Source: Pyxidicoccus fallax
GTDB taxonomy: Bacteria; Myxococcota; Myxococcia; Myxococcales; Myxococcaceae
Direction: 5' to 3'
Assembly: GCF_012933655.1 (NCBI RefSeq)
Contig: NZ_JABBJJ010000024.1
Coordinates: 1-64,000 of the forward strand
DNA: 64,000 nt
The position numbers and the translations under genes were made by a program. This document shows, piece after piece, positions 9,187 to 17,126 of this stretch (position 1 is its first letter; each line of letters starts with the position of its first letter). The notes under the pieces were generated by a model. That model was not told where the DNA came from, made no database searches, and saw nothing but the letters and a program-made list of their open reading frames with translations.

Positions 9187-10023
9187 GTGTCTTTCACTTC
9201 CCGGTTGGAAGGTCTGCTCCAAAACGTGGGGTTGGGCGGTGTCGTGGGTGAGGTGCGCGCGAAGCTGGGGCTCGGCCGCGACAAGGCTCCAGCCCGGAAC
9301 GAGGTGGCGAGGTACACCCCGCCGCCTCCGCCCCCGGCTCCGGCGAAGACCGTGGTCGAGCGCACCCCGCGCCCGCGTCCCATCCCCGAGGTCGAGACGG
9401 TGGCCATGCCCACTCCCGCTCCCGCCTCCATTCCCGAGCCCGGGGCCCGGGTCGAGGCCGCGCCCGTCGAGGAGGCGCCCCCGGCTCCGAAGGCCGCCGC
9501 CTCCAAGCGCGCCCGGGCGAAGAAGGCCCCGGCCGCGAAGGGCTCCAAGGGCGTGAAGAGCACGAAGGCCGCCGCGCGGGCGGCCGAGGCCGCTCCGGCG
9601 AAGAAGGCCCGCAAGGGCGCGTCGACGGCCCGGCCCAAGGCGAAGAAGGCCGCGCGCGGGAGCGGTGAGGCGGCGGCGCAGGACGCGTCCGTGGCCGTGA
9701 GCCGGCTGGTGGAGGCGCTCCGGGCGCACCCCCAGCACGAGGCGCTCATCTCCGCGGGCAAGCAGAAGGACCAGCTCGTGCGCTCGCTCATTCCGCTGTA
9801 CCTCGCCCGCTCCGTGGACGCGGACCTGGAGGTGACGTCGGGCACCACGTCCCGCTTCTGGGGCGAGCTGGGCGTCACGTACGCCGCGCCCAACGCCGCC
9901 AAGGCGCTCCGCCTGCACGGCGGCTATGCCCAGGACACCAAGAAGGGCAAGGCCATCACCGCGCGCGGCATCCAGTACGTGGAGGAGGCCCTGGAGCGCC
10001 TCCGCCAGCCGGCGTCCCGGTAG
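9187..10023 (+). CDS. Histone H1-like Lys/Ala-rich protein
   Basis: GTG at 9187 is chosen because AGGAGGG lies eight bases upstream. The predicted 278-residue protein has a short N-terminal helix (VSFTSRLEGLLQNVGLGG), a Pro-rich stretch (about 40-95), a Lys/Ala/Pro-rich basic stretch (about 100-165) with repeated AKKA and AAAK units like eukaryotic H1 tails, and a folded C-terminal helical domain of about 110 residues that is not recognised. Basic H1-like tails in bacteria usually bind DNA non-specifically, but here they sit between two unlike domains, so a chromatin role is only a suggestion. Confidence 0.72.
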   Translation: MSFTSRLEGLLQNVGLGGVVGEVRAKLGLGRDKAPARNEVARYTPPPPPPAPAKTVVERTPRPRPIPEVETVAMPTPAPASIPEPGARVEAAPVEEAPPAPKAAASKRARAKKAPAAKGSKGVKSTKAAARAAEAAPAKKARKGASTARPKAKKAARGSGEAAAQDASVAVSRLVEALRAHPQHEALISAGKQKDQLVRSLIPLYLARSVDADLEVTSGTTSRFWGELGVTYAAPNAAKALRLHGGYAQDTKKGKAITARGIQYVEEALERLRQPASR

Positions 10024-10055
10024 ACGCGCGGCCGTCCAAAGAGGGGGAGCAGCAC

Positions 10056-10862
10056 ATGGGAATGCGTGCGTTCGTCGTCGCGTCGCTCGCGCTGGCGCTG
10101 GCCTGGGCCCCGAGCGCGGGGGCCGAGGAGGCCGTGGCGCTCATCTGGAAGGGCTCCAAGAACAAGGCGGACGTCGAGTCCCTGGAGCCCACCTGGAACC
10201 GGCTCGAGGCGCTGCTGTCCGCGGGGGGCGTCACCCTCCCGGAGGGCTTCCCCAAGCTCGTCGAGAGCCGCACCGTGCGCGGCCTCAAGCCGGGCTTCTG
10301 GGTCTGGGTCGTCGGCTTCTGCCCCGGCGATGACGGCGAGCGCGCGATGGAGCTGCTGAAGATCGTCGCGCCCGACACGTACGCACGCGACGTGAACATC
10401 CCCAGCAAGAAGCTGGCGTGCCCCGAGGTGGACGGGGCGTCGCTCGCGGAGGACTCCCACTCCTTCAAGCTGAGCCGGGAGCGGACGCTCCGCGTCTTCA
10501 CCCACGAGGAGTCCCAGGAGCCCGAGGGTGACGCGCCCGGGGACTCGTACACCCGCACGCACTACACCTTCGCCCTCATGGACAAGGCGGGAGCGGTGCT
10601 CGATACCGCGAGCGCGGTGGGCGAGGAGCGCTTCTCCGGCGACGTTCGCCAAGGCCCCTCGGGCTACCACTGCCAGGTCTCCGACTTCACCCACGATGGC
10701 GAACTCACCGTGGAGTTCGTCCGCTCCTGCTCGGCGACCATCGCGGAGTGTGGCTCGGTGGTGAGCCGGGACGAGGTCACCTTCCTCACGGTGGCGGGAG
10801 ACCGGCTGAAGACCCGCGAGGGGCGCCGCAACGAAGAGCGCATGGAGTGCGGCGAGGACTAA
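10056..10862 (+). CDS. Exported protein of unknown function
   Basis: This 268-residue protein begins with a Sec signal peptide cleaved near ALAWAPSAGAEE and is preceded by GAGGGGGAG at good spacing. The mature part is acidic, with four or more Cys spread through the sequence (for example FCPGDD, LACPEV, YHCQV, RSCSATIAECG), so disulphides are likely. No domain was recognised. It follows the H1-like gene by 32 bp and may share its transcript. Confidence 0.7.
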   Translation: MGMRAFVVASLALALAWAPSAGAEEAVALIWKGSKNKADVESLEPTWNRLEALLSAGGVTLPEGFPKLVESRTVRGLKPGFWVWVVGFCPGDDGERAMELLKIVAPDTYARDVNIPSKKLACPEVDGASLAEDSHSFKLSRERTLRVFTHEESQEPEGDAPGDSYTRTHYTFALMDKAGAVLDTASAVGEERFSGDVRQGPSGYHCQVSDFTHDGELTVEFVRSCSATIAECGSVVSRDEVTFLTVAGDRLKTREGRRNEERMECGED

Positions 10863-10948
10863 CCGACACCGGGTCGGCACTCCGGGGCATGGTGCGGCCC
10901 CGGGTGTAGCACCGCATCCTCTCGCCCCCACTTCCGGAGAGGACGGGG

Positions 10949-12307
10949 ATGCGGAGAGCCCTCCATGGCGGATTGCTGTGCGTGCTGCTGCTCGTGGCGG
11001 GTGGCGCCCTCGCCCTGCCCTCGCCCCAGGCGCCCGACGGGGGAACACCGTCCGCCGGAGGCCCGTCGCCCATGTCGGACACTCCGACGGCCACGGATGG
11101 GGGAACGCCCTCCATCGCCGAGGAGGCCACCGAGACCGAGCAGCCCGAGCCGCCCAAGACGGAGGAGCCTCCCGAGGAGGTGCCGGGCGCCATCATCGAC
11201 CCGGAGCTCACGGGCATCGTCGTGAGGGTGGGCCCCGCCACCGAGGAGGACCTCAAGCGCGGGTACGTGACGTTCCGCGGCCGCATCAAGGTGGACGTCA
11301 ACTACGACTTCCGCCCCATCGGCAACGAGGAGGACTTCGTCCCCGCCTCCATCCCCATCGGCTCACCGCTGCGCGGCAACAACCTCAACTTCAACGCGCG
11401 GCAGAGCCGCCTCTTCTTCGAGGGCGGCAAGCTGTCCAGCCTGGGGCCGCTCGTCGGCCACGTGTCCGCGGACTTCTACGGCGAGGGCGCCAGCGGCGGG
11501 AATCTCCGCGTGTACGAGGCCTACGCCACCATCGGCCCGCTGCTGGCGGGCCGGAAGTGGTCCACCTTCATGGGCCTGGAGGCCATCCCCGACACGCTCG
11601 ACTTCCAGGGGCCGGGCTCCATGCTGGCCGCGCGGCGGGAGATGCTGCGCTATGCCCCCACGCTGGGGCCGCTCCTCTTGCAGGTGTCGCTGGAGCGCCC
11701 GGACCCGGACATCACGCTCGGCGACGTGGAGGCGGAGGCGGTGCGCACACCGCTGCCGGACCTGGCGGGCTCGGTGGAGTGGGACTTCGCCGAGGGCCGC
11801 AACGTGCGCGTGGCGAGCATGGCGCGGTGGTTCTCCTATTACGCGTTCGACGGCCCCGAGGACACGGCGGTGGGCTGGGGCGCCATGTTCAACGGGCTCT
11901 GGACGTGGAAGCGCACCGGCTGGCGCGCGTCCGCCCAGGTCCACTACGGCAGCGGGCTGGGCAGCTACATCAGCGACCTCGCGGGCCAGGGGCTCGACGC
12001 GGTGGTCGTGGCCCCGGGGCGACTGGAGACAGTGGATTCGCTCGGCTTCTACGTGGGCCTGGAGCCGCAGTGGACGGAGTGGCTCGGCTCCACCTTCGTC
12101 TACGGCTACCTCGAGGTGCTGTCCCCGCCCGCCTCGCTGCCGCCCACCACGCTGAAGCGCACGCACTACCTGTCCGGCAACATCAAGGTGCGGCCCGTGC
12201 CCTCCTTCGAGTTCGGCTCGGAGCTGCTCTTCGGCAGGCGTGAGGACCTCGACGGCGCCGGGGACAACGCCGTGCGCCTCATCCTCTCCACCCGCTTCTT
12301 CTACTGA
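10949..12307 (+). CDS. DcaP-like outer-membrane porin
   Basis: The 452-residue protein has a signal peptide, an acidic Pro/Glu/Thr-rich linker to about residue 75, and then a beta-barrel. The signature of DcaP-like trimeric porins is present: RIKVDVNYDF, NARQSRLFFEG, RVYEAYATIG, and AGRKWSTFMGLEAIPDTLDFQGPGS. It ends in Arg-Phe-Phe-Tyr, the aromatic C-terminus used for outer-membrane assembly. The coiled coil that precedes the barrel in many DcaP proteins is replaced here by the Pro-rich stretch. DcaP porins admit small anionic molecules such as dicarboxylates; the substrate here is unknown. Confidence 0.88.
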   Translation: MRRALHGGLLCVLLLVAGGALALPSPQAPDGGTPSAGGPSPMSDTPTATDGGTPSIAEEATETEQPEPPKTEEPPEEVPGAIIDPELTGIVVRVGPATEEDLKRGYVTFRGRIKVDVNYDFRPIGNEEDFVPASIPIGSPLRGNNLNFNARQSRLFFEGGKLSSLGPLVGHVSADFYGEGASGGNLRVYEAYATIGPLLAGRKWSTFMGLEAIPDTLDFQGPGSMLAARREMLRYAPTLGPLLLQVSLERPDPDITLGDVEAEAVRTPLPDLAGSVEWDFAEGRNVRVASMARWFSYYAFDGPEDTAVGWGAMFNGLWTWKRTGWRASAQVHYGSGLGSYISDLAGQGLDAVVVAPGRLETVDSLGFYVGLEPQWTEWLGSTFVYGYLEVLSPPASLPPTTLKRTHYLSGNIKVRPVPSFEFGSELLFGRREDLDGAGDNAVRLILSTRFFY

Positions 12308-12419
12308 GCCCCGCCCTCCCGTCCGTGGAGCATGCTGCCGGACGAGCGCCCCTCGCGCCGTCCCGTGCCGCCCGGCTGGGGAAGAATGGTCTCCGGCCAC
12401 CGGCTGTTCGGCTCGGACA

Positions 12420-13685
12420 ATGACGTCCTTCATCAAGCGCACGCTCGCCACCTCGCTGGCCATCCTCTCCGTCGCCGGCTGCTCCGGCTCCGGCCCTGGA
12501 AGCAGTGACGCGCCGTCCCATGCGCCCGGCGCCGTGGAGTCTCCGGCGCCCTCCGCGCCGTCCCAGCCCCAGCCGGGCCGGACGCCGGACACGTCGACGC
12601 CCACGCTCCCGGGCCAGGACGCCGAAGAGGAGACCGCCTCCCCCACCCCGTCGGAAGGCAGCACGCCCTCCCCGCTCGCCGGGTGCGGCCTGCCGGCGGG
12701 CCTGCCCTCCGAGAAGGGGAGCCTGCGCACGTGGCTGCGCAAGGCGAACATCACCTCGCCGGGCAGCGAGGGCTTCCGCGAGCCGAGCGGCACCGAGCTC
12801 GCCGCCTTCGAGCGGGCCTTCGGCGCGCTGCTGTCCACCGGCCCCTCCGCGGAGAGCGTGCGGGACTTCGCCCAGCTCGGCTTCACGCTCTCCTCCTATA
12901 GCGACGAGGACAGCGGCAACGGCTGGCTCGTGCTGAGCGACACGAACCCGAAGCGCGGCGGCGGCACCTTCGTCGTCAACCTCTCGCCCGCCCGTGACTT
13001 GTGGCTGGAGACGCCGCACGCCGACTCCGACGAGGGCACCCTGAGCCAGGGCGCGGAGCAGCTCGTGGCGCTCGGCGCGCGCGCGCTCCTCATCACCGGC
13101 TCCAACCGCTGCGCCGGCACCGCGGTCAGCCCGTGCAGCGGCACCACCCAGGTGTGCGGCACCTCCGGCCAGCGCGTCTCCGACGCCGCGCACTACGCCA
13201 ACAACTTCTTCACCGCCGCTCACCGCGCCCTGCGCGACACCTTCCCGGACGGCGTCGCCGTCAGCGTCCACGGCATGGACGTGGCCGAGGACGGCCCCGA
13301 GGCCGCCGTCGTCAGCGACGGCACGTCGAAGGACCGCGCCGGCTCGCTGTCCGTGCGCCTGCGCGACGCCCTCAACCAGCACCTGCCGCCCAGCCCCCGC
13401 CGCGTCTTCTCGTGCAACGCCCCCGGCGACTCCGGCAAGCACCGCCTCCTGTGCGGCACCACCAACGTCCAGGGCCGTATCGACAACGGGGCCGGCGACG
13501 CCTGCTACTCCGACCCCCCCGCCGCCACGGACCGCTTCCTCCACCTGGAGCAGACGTCCGCGCTGCGCGGCACCGGCCCCTCCGGTGATGCCGTCATCCA
13601 GGCGCTCGCCGACACCGTGCCGTGCTCACTTCCGGGCAATGGCCTCGGCTGCCCGGCCGTGGCCAGCGCCACCGCCTGTCGCTGA
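12420..13685 (+). CDS. Poly-gamma-glutamate hydrolase-like lipoprotein
   Basis: ATG at 12420 starts a lipoprotein signal (AILSVAGCSGSG). Residues about 25-95 are a Pro/Ser/Thr linker and about 100-421 a globular domain. This domain resembles the zinc-dependent poly-gamma-glutamate hydrolase fold: PHADSDEGT with His200 and the H-x4-E spacing to Glu205, VSVHGM with His284, and FLHLEQT with Glu377. The same three landmarks occur in the protein at 19753-21120, with which it also shares TTNVQGR/TQNAQGR, so the two are paralogues. It lies 234 bp before the polymer operon but appears to be a separate transcript. A role in trimming a polyglutamate-like polymer at the surface is inferred from fold and context. 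Confidence 0.78.
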   Translation: MTSFIKRTLATSLAILSVAGCSGSGPGSSDAPSHAPGAVESPAPSAPSQPQPGRTPDTSTPTLPGQDAEEETASPTPSEGSTPSPLAGCGLPAGLPSEKGSLRTWLRKANITSPGSEGFREPSGTELAAFERAFGALLSTGPSAESVRDFAQLGFTLSSYSDEDSGNGWLVLSDTNPKRGGGTFVVNLSPARDLWLETPHADSDEGTLSQGAEQLVALGARALLITGSNRCAGTAVSPCSGTTQVCGTSGQRVSDAAHYANNFFTAAHRALRDTFPDGVAVSVHGMDVAEDGPEAAVVSDGTSKDRAGSLSVRLRDALNQHLPPSPRRVFSCNAPGDSGKHRLLCGTTNVQGRIDNGAGDACYSDPPAATDRFLHLEQTSALRGTGPSGDAVIQALADTVPCSLPGNGLGCPAVASATACR

Positions 13686-13919
13686 TCCACCCATGCGCCC
13701 GGTGCGTGCACGCGCCGGGCCTCTCAGAAGATGACACCGCACCGCGCCATGGAGCGCGGGCGGAAGTGCGTTCCCGAGTGCAGTGGCAATGTCCGCCGCG
13801 CGCCACTCCGGACCGCACGTGGGAGGTCCCAAGGTCCGCTGGCTGACGCTCACCCTGGACCTGAGGGTGTGTGACTGGCCGGTGAGAAGAGGCTCCCTAG
13901 ATTGGCGCGGAGCGACGTC
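13686..13919 (+). promoter_or_regulatory. Presumed promoter region of the polymer operon
   Basis: This is the only sizeable gap before seven genes that are otherwise packed with overlaps or gaps of at most about 50 bp, so the operon promoter should lie here. No consensus -35/-10 was convincing. GGAG at about 13909-13912 serves the first gene. Confidence 0.4.
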
Positions 13920-16900
13920 ATGGCGCTCCTCTCCACATTGACACTCTTTCCGGCCTACAGCCTCGACACCTCCATTCTGGCGGCGGTGCTCGTGGGCGTG
14001 CTCATCCTCGCCCTGCTCACCGAGACGTTCGGGTGGGTCTTCGTGGGCCTGGTGGTGCCCGGCTATCTGGCCTCGGTCTTCGTCATCCACCCCGAGGCGG
14101 GCATCACCGTCGTGGTGGAGGCGGTGCTCACCTACGCGCTCGCACTGGCGCTCTCCGCCGGCATGAGCCGCACGGGAGCGTGGAGCGAGTTCTTCGGCAG
14201 AGACCGCTTTTTCGCCATCGTCCTCTCCAGCGTGCTGGTCCGCGCGCTGAGCGAGGCGGTGCTGTTGCCTCACGTAGGACGCTGGATTGACGCACGGTGG
14301 GGCACGTCGTTCGCCCTGGACCGCAGCCTGCACAGTATCGGCCTGGTGCTGGTGCCGCTGACGGCCAACGCCTTCTGGAAGCTGAAGCTGCGACGCGGGC
14401 TGTGGCAGGTGGGCGTGCCGGTGGTGCTCACGTACGCGCTCTTGCGCTTCGTGCTGCTGCCGGCCACCAACCTGTCCTTCAGCAGCCTGGAGCTGATGTA
14501 CGAGGACGTGGCGCAGGACTTCCTCGCCAGTCCCAAGGCGTACATCATCCTGCTGACCACGGCGCTGCTGGCCGCGCGCTTCAACCTGAACTACGGCTGG
14601 GACTTCAACGGCATCCTCGTGCCGGCGCTGCTGGCCCTCACGTGGCTGGAGCCGGCGAAGCTGGTGGCCACGCTGCTGGAGGTGGCGCTGCTGGTGCTGG
14701 GCACCAAGGCGCTGCTGGCCACGCCGGGCCTGCGCACCCTCAACCTGGAAGGCCCCCGGAAGACGGTGCTCGTCTTCTTCCTGGGCTTCGTCGTGAAGTG
14801 GTGCATCGGCTGGGCGCTGGGCGGCCGCGTGCCGGGGCTGAAGGTGACGGACCTGTTCGGCTTCGGCTACCTGGTGCCCACGCTGCTGGCGGTGAAGATT
14901 CTGCAGAAGCAGGCGGCGGCCCGGGTGATGCTGGCCACGGTGCACACGTCGCTGGCGGGCTTCGTGGTGGGCAGCCTCGTGGGCTTCGGCCTGTCGCTGG
15001 TGGAGCCCCGCCCCGCCACCGCGCTTCCCACGGCGACACCTCAGGCGCAGGCGCCCGGACTCGGCCTGGACAAGAGCCCGCTGGGCGTCATGACGCTGGC
15101 GCACGTCACCGCCCGCGAGAACAACGCCAGCGGCGTACCGCTGCGCCGGCGCAATGGCGAGCTGCGCCAGTACGCGTCGCTGTGGCGCGCGGCGGGCGCG
15201 TGGCTGCAGACGGGTGACGCGGACGCCCAACGCGTGGTGCGCGAGCGCGCCGAGGCGCTGGGCCTGGAGCTGCGCGCGCTGCCGGACACGGCGCCGGGCG
15301 CGCCGAAGCGCTTCGCGCTCGTGGAGAAGGAGCGCGTGGAGGGCAAGCTGGGCTGGGACACCGCGGTGCTGGTGCCGGGCGCGCCCGGGCCCGTGCTGGA
15401 GGTGCCCCGTCCCCTGACGGAGGCCCCGAGCGCCGAGGCCGCCGCCACCCTGTGCGAGCGCGTGAAGTGCCGCGCCATCATCGCCAGCGGCGTGGACACG
15501 TCCCGCGCCGGCCTGCGGCCCGGTGACGCCCTCATGGAGGGAGACACCCCGCTGCACAGCGCGCACACGGTGCTGTCCTCCGTGGAGCGCATCCAGGTGC
15601 GCGCCGACGCCGCGCTCGCGCGGGGCAAGGCCCTGCTGCACGTCCCCGCGGGAGAGAAGTCCCCGGCGCTGGAGGCCCTGTGGCCCGGCATCCAGCACAC
15701 CGAGGCGGAACCGCCCGAGCCCGGCCTCGCCTGGGGCGATGACCGGCTGAGCGTGCTGCGCGCGCACCCGCATGACCTCGCCACGCTGGCGCTGGAGGGC
15801 GCGCCGGAGCTGGCCGCGCCCCTGACGCAGACCGAGCTGCGCGCCGCGCTGCTGTCGCCGCGCGAGTCCGCGCCGTACGCGGAAGGCGCCGCGCCACGGC
15901 CCACCGACGCGGAGCTGCTGGTGCTGGAGGAGCAGGTGGCCGCGCCGCTCCTGGGCAACGCCGGCGCGACGGTGCCGGAGCCGCTGCGCGCGCGCTGGGC
16001 CTCGGTCATGGCGGGCCTGCTGGGAATGACGGTGCGGCCCGTGGAGGGCTGCGCGGAAGGCGGCTCCTGCTGGTGGGTGGCGGACGCGGAGGGGCAGCAT
16101 GGCCGCGCGGGCGCCTCGCTGCTGGTGCGCCCCGGGGGCGGACCGCTCGCCTTCGACGTGCCGGTGCCGGACCGCGAGCAGGGCACGCTGGCCGTGGCGC
16201 TGGAGGCCTGGCAGGAGGCGCGCGCCCGCGCGCTGGTGGTGGCCACGCCGGGCGCCTCGGTGGACATCCTGCACCCCGCCACCCAGGGCCACCTGCGCAC
16301 CACCTTCCAGGCCTTCCACCAGGCCGTGCACCGGGCGCTGCCCGAGGAGGCGGGGCTGGTGCTCCAGGTGCGTGGCTACTCGGGACGGCCGGCGGTGAAC
16401 GCGGACGTGCTGGTGGACGTGGGCGGCCCGGTGCTGCGGCCGGAGCAGCGCCCGGCGGATTTGGAGCGGCTCCTGGCGAAGAGCGGCGCGCTGGGGTGGC
16501 TGTCCTCGCGCGTGCGCTACAACGACGGCTCTCCGGAGCTGGCCGGCCTGTCGGACGCGAGCCCGCAGGCGGCCTTCTCCCGCACCTTCGGCGGGGCGCG
16601 CATCGCCACGCTGTGGCTGTCCGAGCCGCTGCGCGGCGCCTTCGTGGGCCCGCGCCTCGTCGCCTCGGAGCTGGCCCTGGCGGGCCTGACGAAGCCGGCG
16701 CCGGTGGAGGGCTCTCCCCTCCAGGCGCTGCTGACGCCGGGGCTGACGGTGGCCGCGAAGCCCGCGCCCACCGCGCTGCAGGAGCGCTTCGCGGCGCTCT
16801 CCGCGCGCGCCGAGCGCTACCTGGTGCAGCAGAACGTGCATGAACTGCGGATGCTGGCCCGCTCGGGCCGCGCCGGGCCGGTGACGCAGTCGGTGCGCGC

Positions 16901-17126
16901 GGGCTACAGCGCGGCGCACGGGCTGCCCTGGCTGATGGTGGAGGCGCGGCAGGGGCGGCACGTGCTGCGCGGGGTCTACTTCCTCCAGCAGCACCCGTCG
17001 CACCTGAAGCGGGTGGAGCTGGTGCCTGGAGTGGAGGGGTTGGAGGCGGCGGTGGAACAGGCCCTGCGACACCGGCGGCCGGTGGTGCTCACCGGTGAGC
17101 TGGCGTCCTCGGAGGGACGGCGATGA
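13920..17126 (+). CDS. Tandem PgsC/CapC-like membrane protein with large extra domain
   Basis: ATG at 13920 has GGAG upstream and begins the first membrane segment; a TTG at 13902 is the alternative. Of 1068 residues, about 1-150 and 222-363 each resemble a complete PgsC/CapC unit, with the W-x-F-x-G-[LI]-[VL]-V-P motif seen as GWVFVGLVVPGYLA and again as GWDFNGILVPALLA. Residues 365-1068 are not in canonical PgsC (about 150 residues). They contain two stretches related to the hydrolase-like proteins nearby: LEVPRP near 492 and FDVPVPDREQGT near 743 followed by LQVRGY near 815. The metal-binding His are lost. In known systems PgsC pairs with the PgsB ligase to make and export poly-gamma-glutamate. 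The stop overlaps the next ATG (ATGA). Confidence 0.85.
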   Translation: MALLSTLTLFPAYSLDTSILAAVLVGVLILALLTETFGWVFVGLVVPGYLASVFVIHPEAGITVVVEAVLTYALALALSAGMSRTGAWSEFFGRDRFFAIVLSSVLVRALSEAVLLPHVGRWIDARWGTSFALDRSLHSIGLVLVPLTANAFWKLKLRRGLWQVGVPVVLTYALLRFVLLPATNLSFSSLELMYEDVAQDFLASPKAYIILLTTALLAARFNLNYGWDFNGILVPALLALTWLEPAKLVATLLEVALLVLGTKALLATPGLRTLNLEGPRKTVLVFFLGFVVKWCIGWALGGRVPGLKVTDLFGFGYLVPTLLAVKILQKQAAARVMLATVHTSLAGFVVGSLVGFGLSLVEPRPATALPTATPQAQAPGLGLDKSPLGVMTLAHVTARENNASGVPLRRRNGELRQYASLWRAAGAWLQTGDADAQRVVRERAEALGLELRALPDTAPGAPKRFALVEKERVEGKLGWDTAVLVPGAPGPVLEVPRPLTEAPSAEAAATLCERVKCRAIIASGVDTSRAGLRPGDALMEGDTPLHSAHTVLSSVERIQVRADAALARGKALLHVPAGEKSPALEALWPGIQHTEAEPPEPGLAWGDDRLSVLRAHPHDLATLALEGAPELAAPLTQTELRAALLSPRESAPYAEGAAPRPTDAELLVLEEQVAAPLLGNAGATVPEPLRARWASVMAGLLGMTVRPVEGCAEGGSCWWVADAEGQHGRAGASLLVRPGGGPLAFDVPVPDREQGTLAVALEAWQEARARALVVATPGASVDILHPATQGHLRTTFQAFHQAVHRALPEEAGLVLQVRGYSGRPAVNADVLVDVGGPVLRPEQRPADLERLLAKSGALGWLSSRVRYNDGSPELAGLSDASPQAAFSRTFGGARIATLWLSEPLRGAFVGPRLVASELALAGLTKPAPVEGSPLQALLTPGLTVAAKPAPTALQERFAALSARAERYLVQQNVHELRMLARSGRAGPVTQSVRAGYSAAHGLPWLMVEARQGRHVLRGVYFLQQHPSHLKRVELVPGVEGLEAAVEQALRHRRPVVLTGELASSEGRR

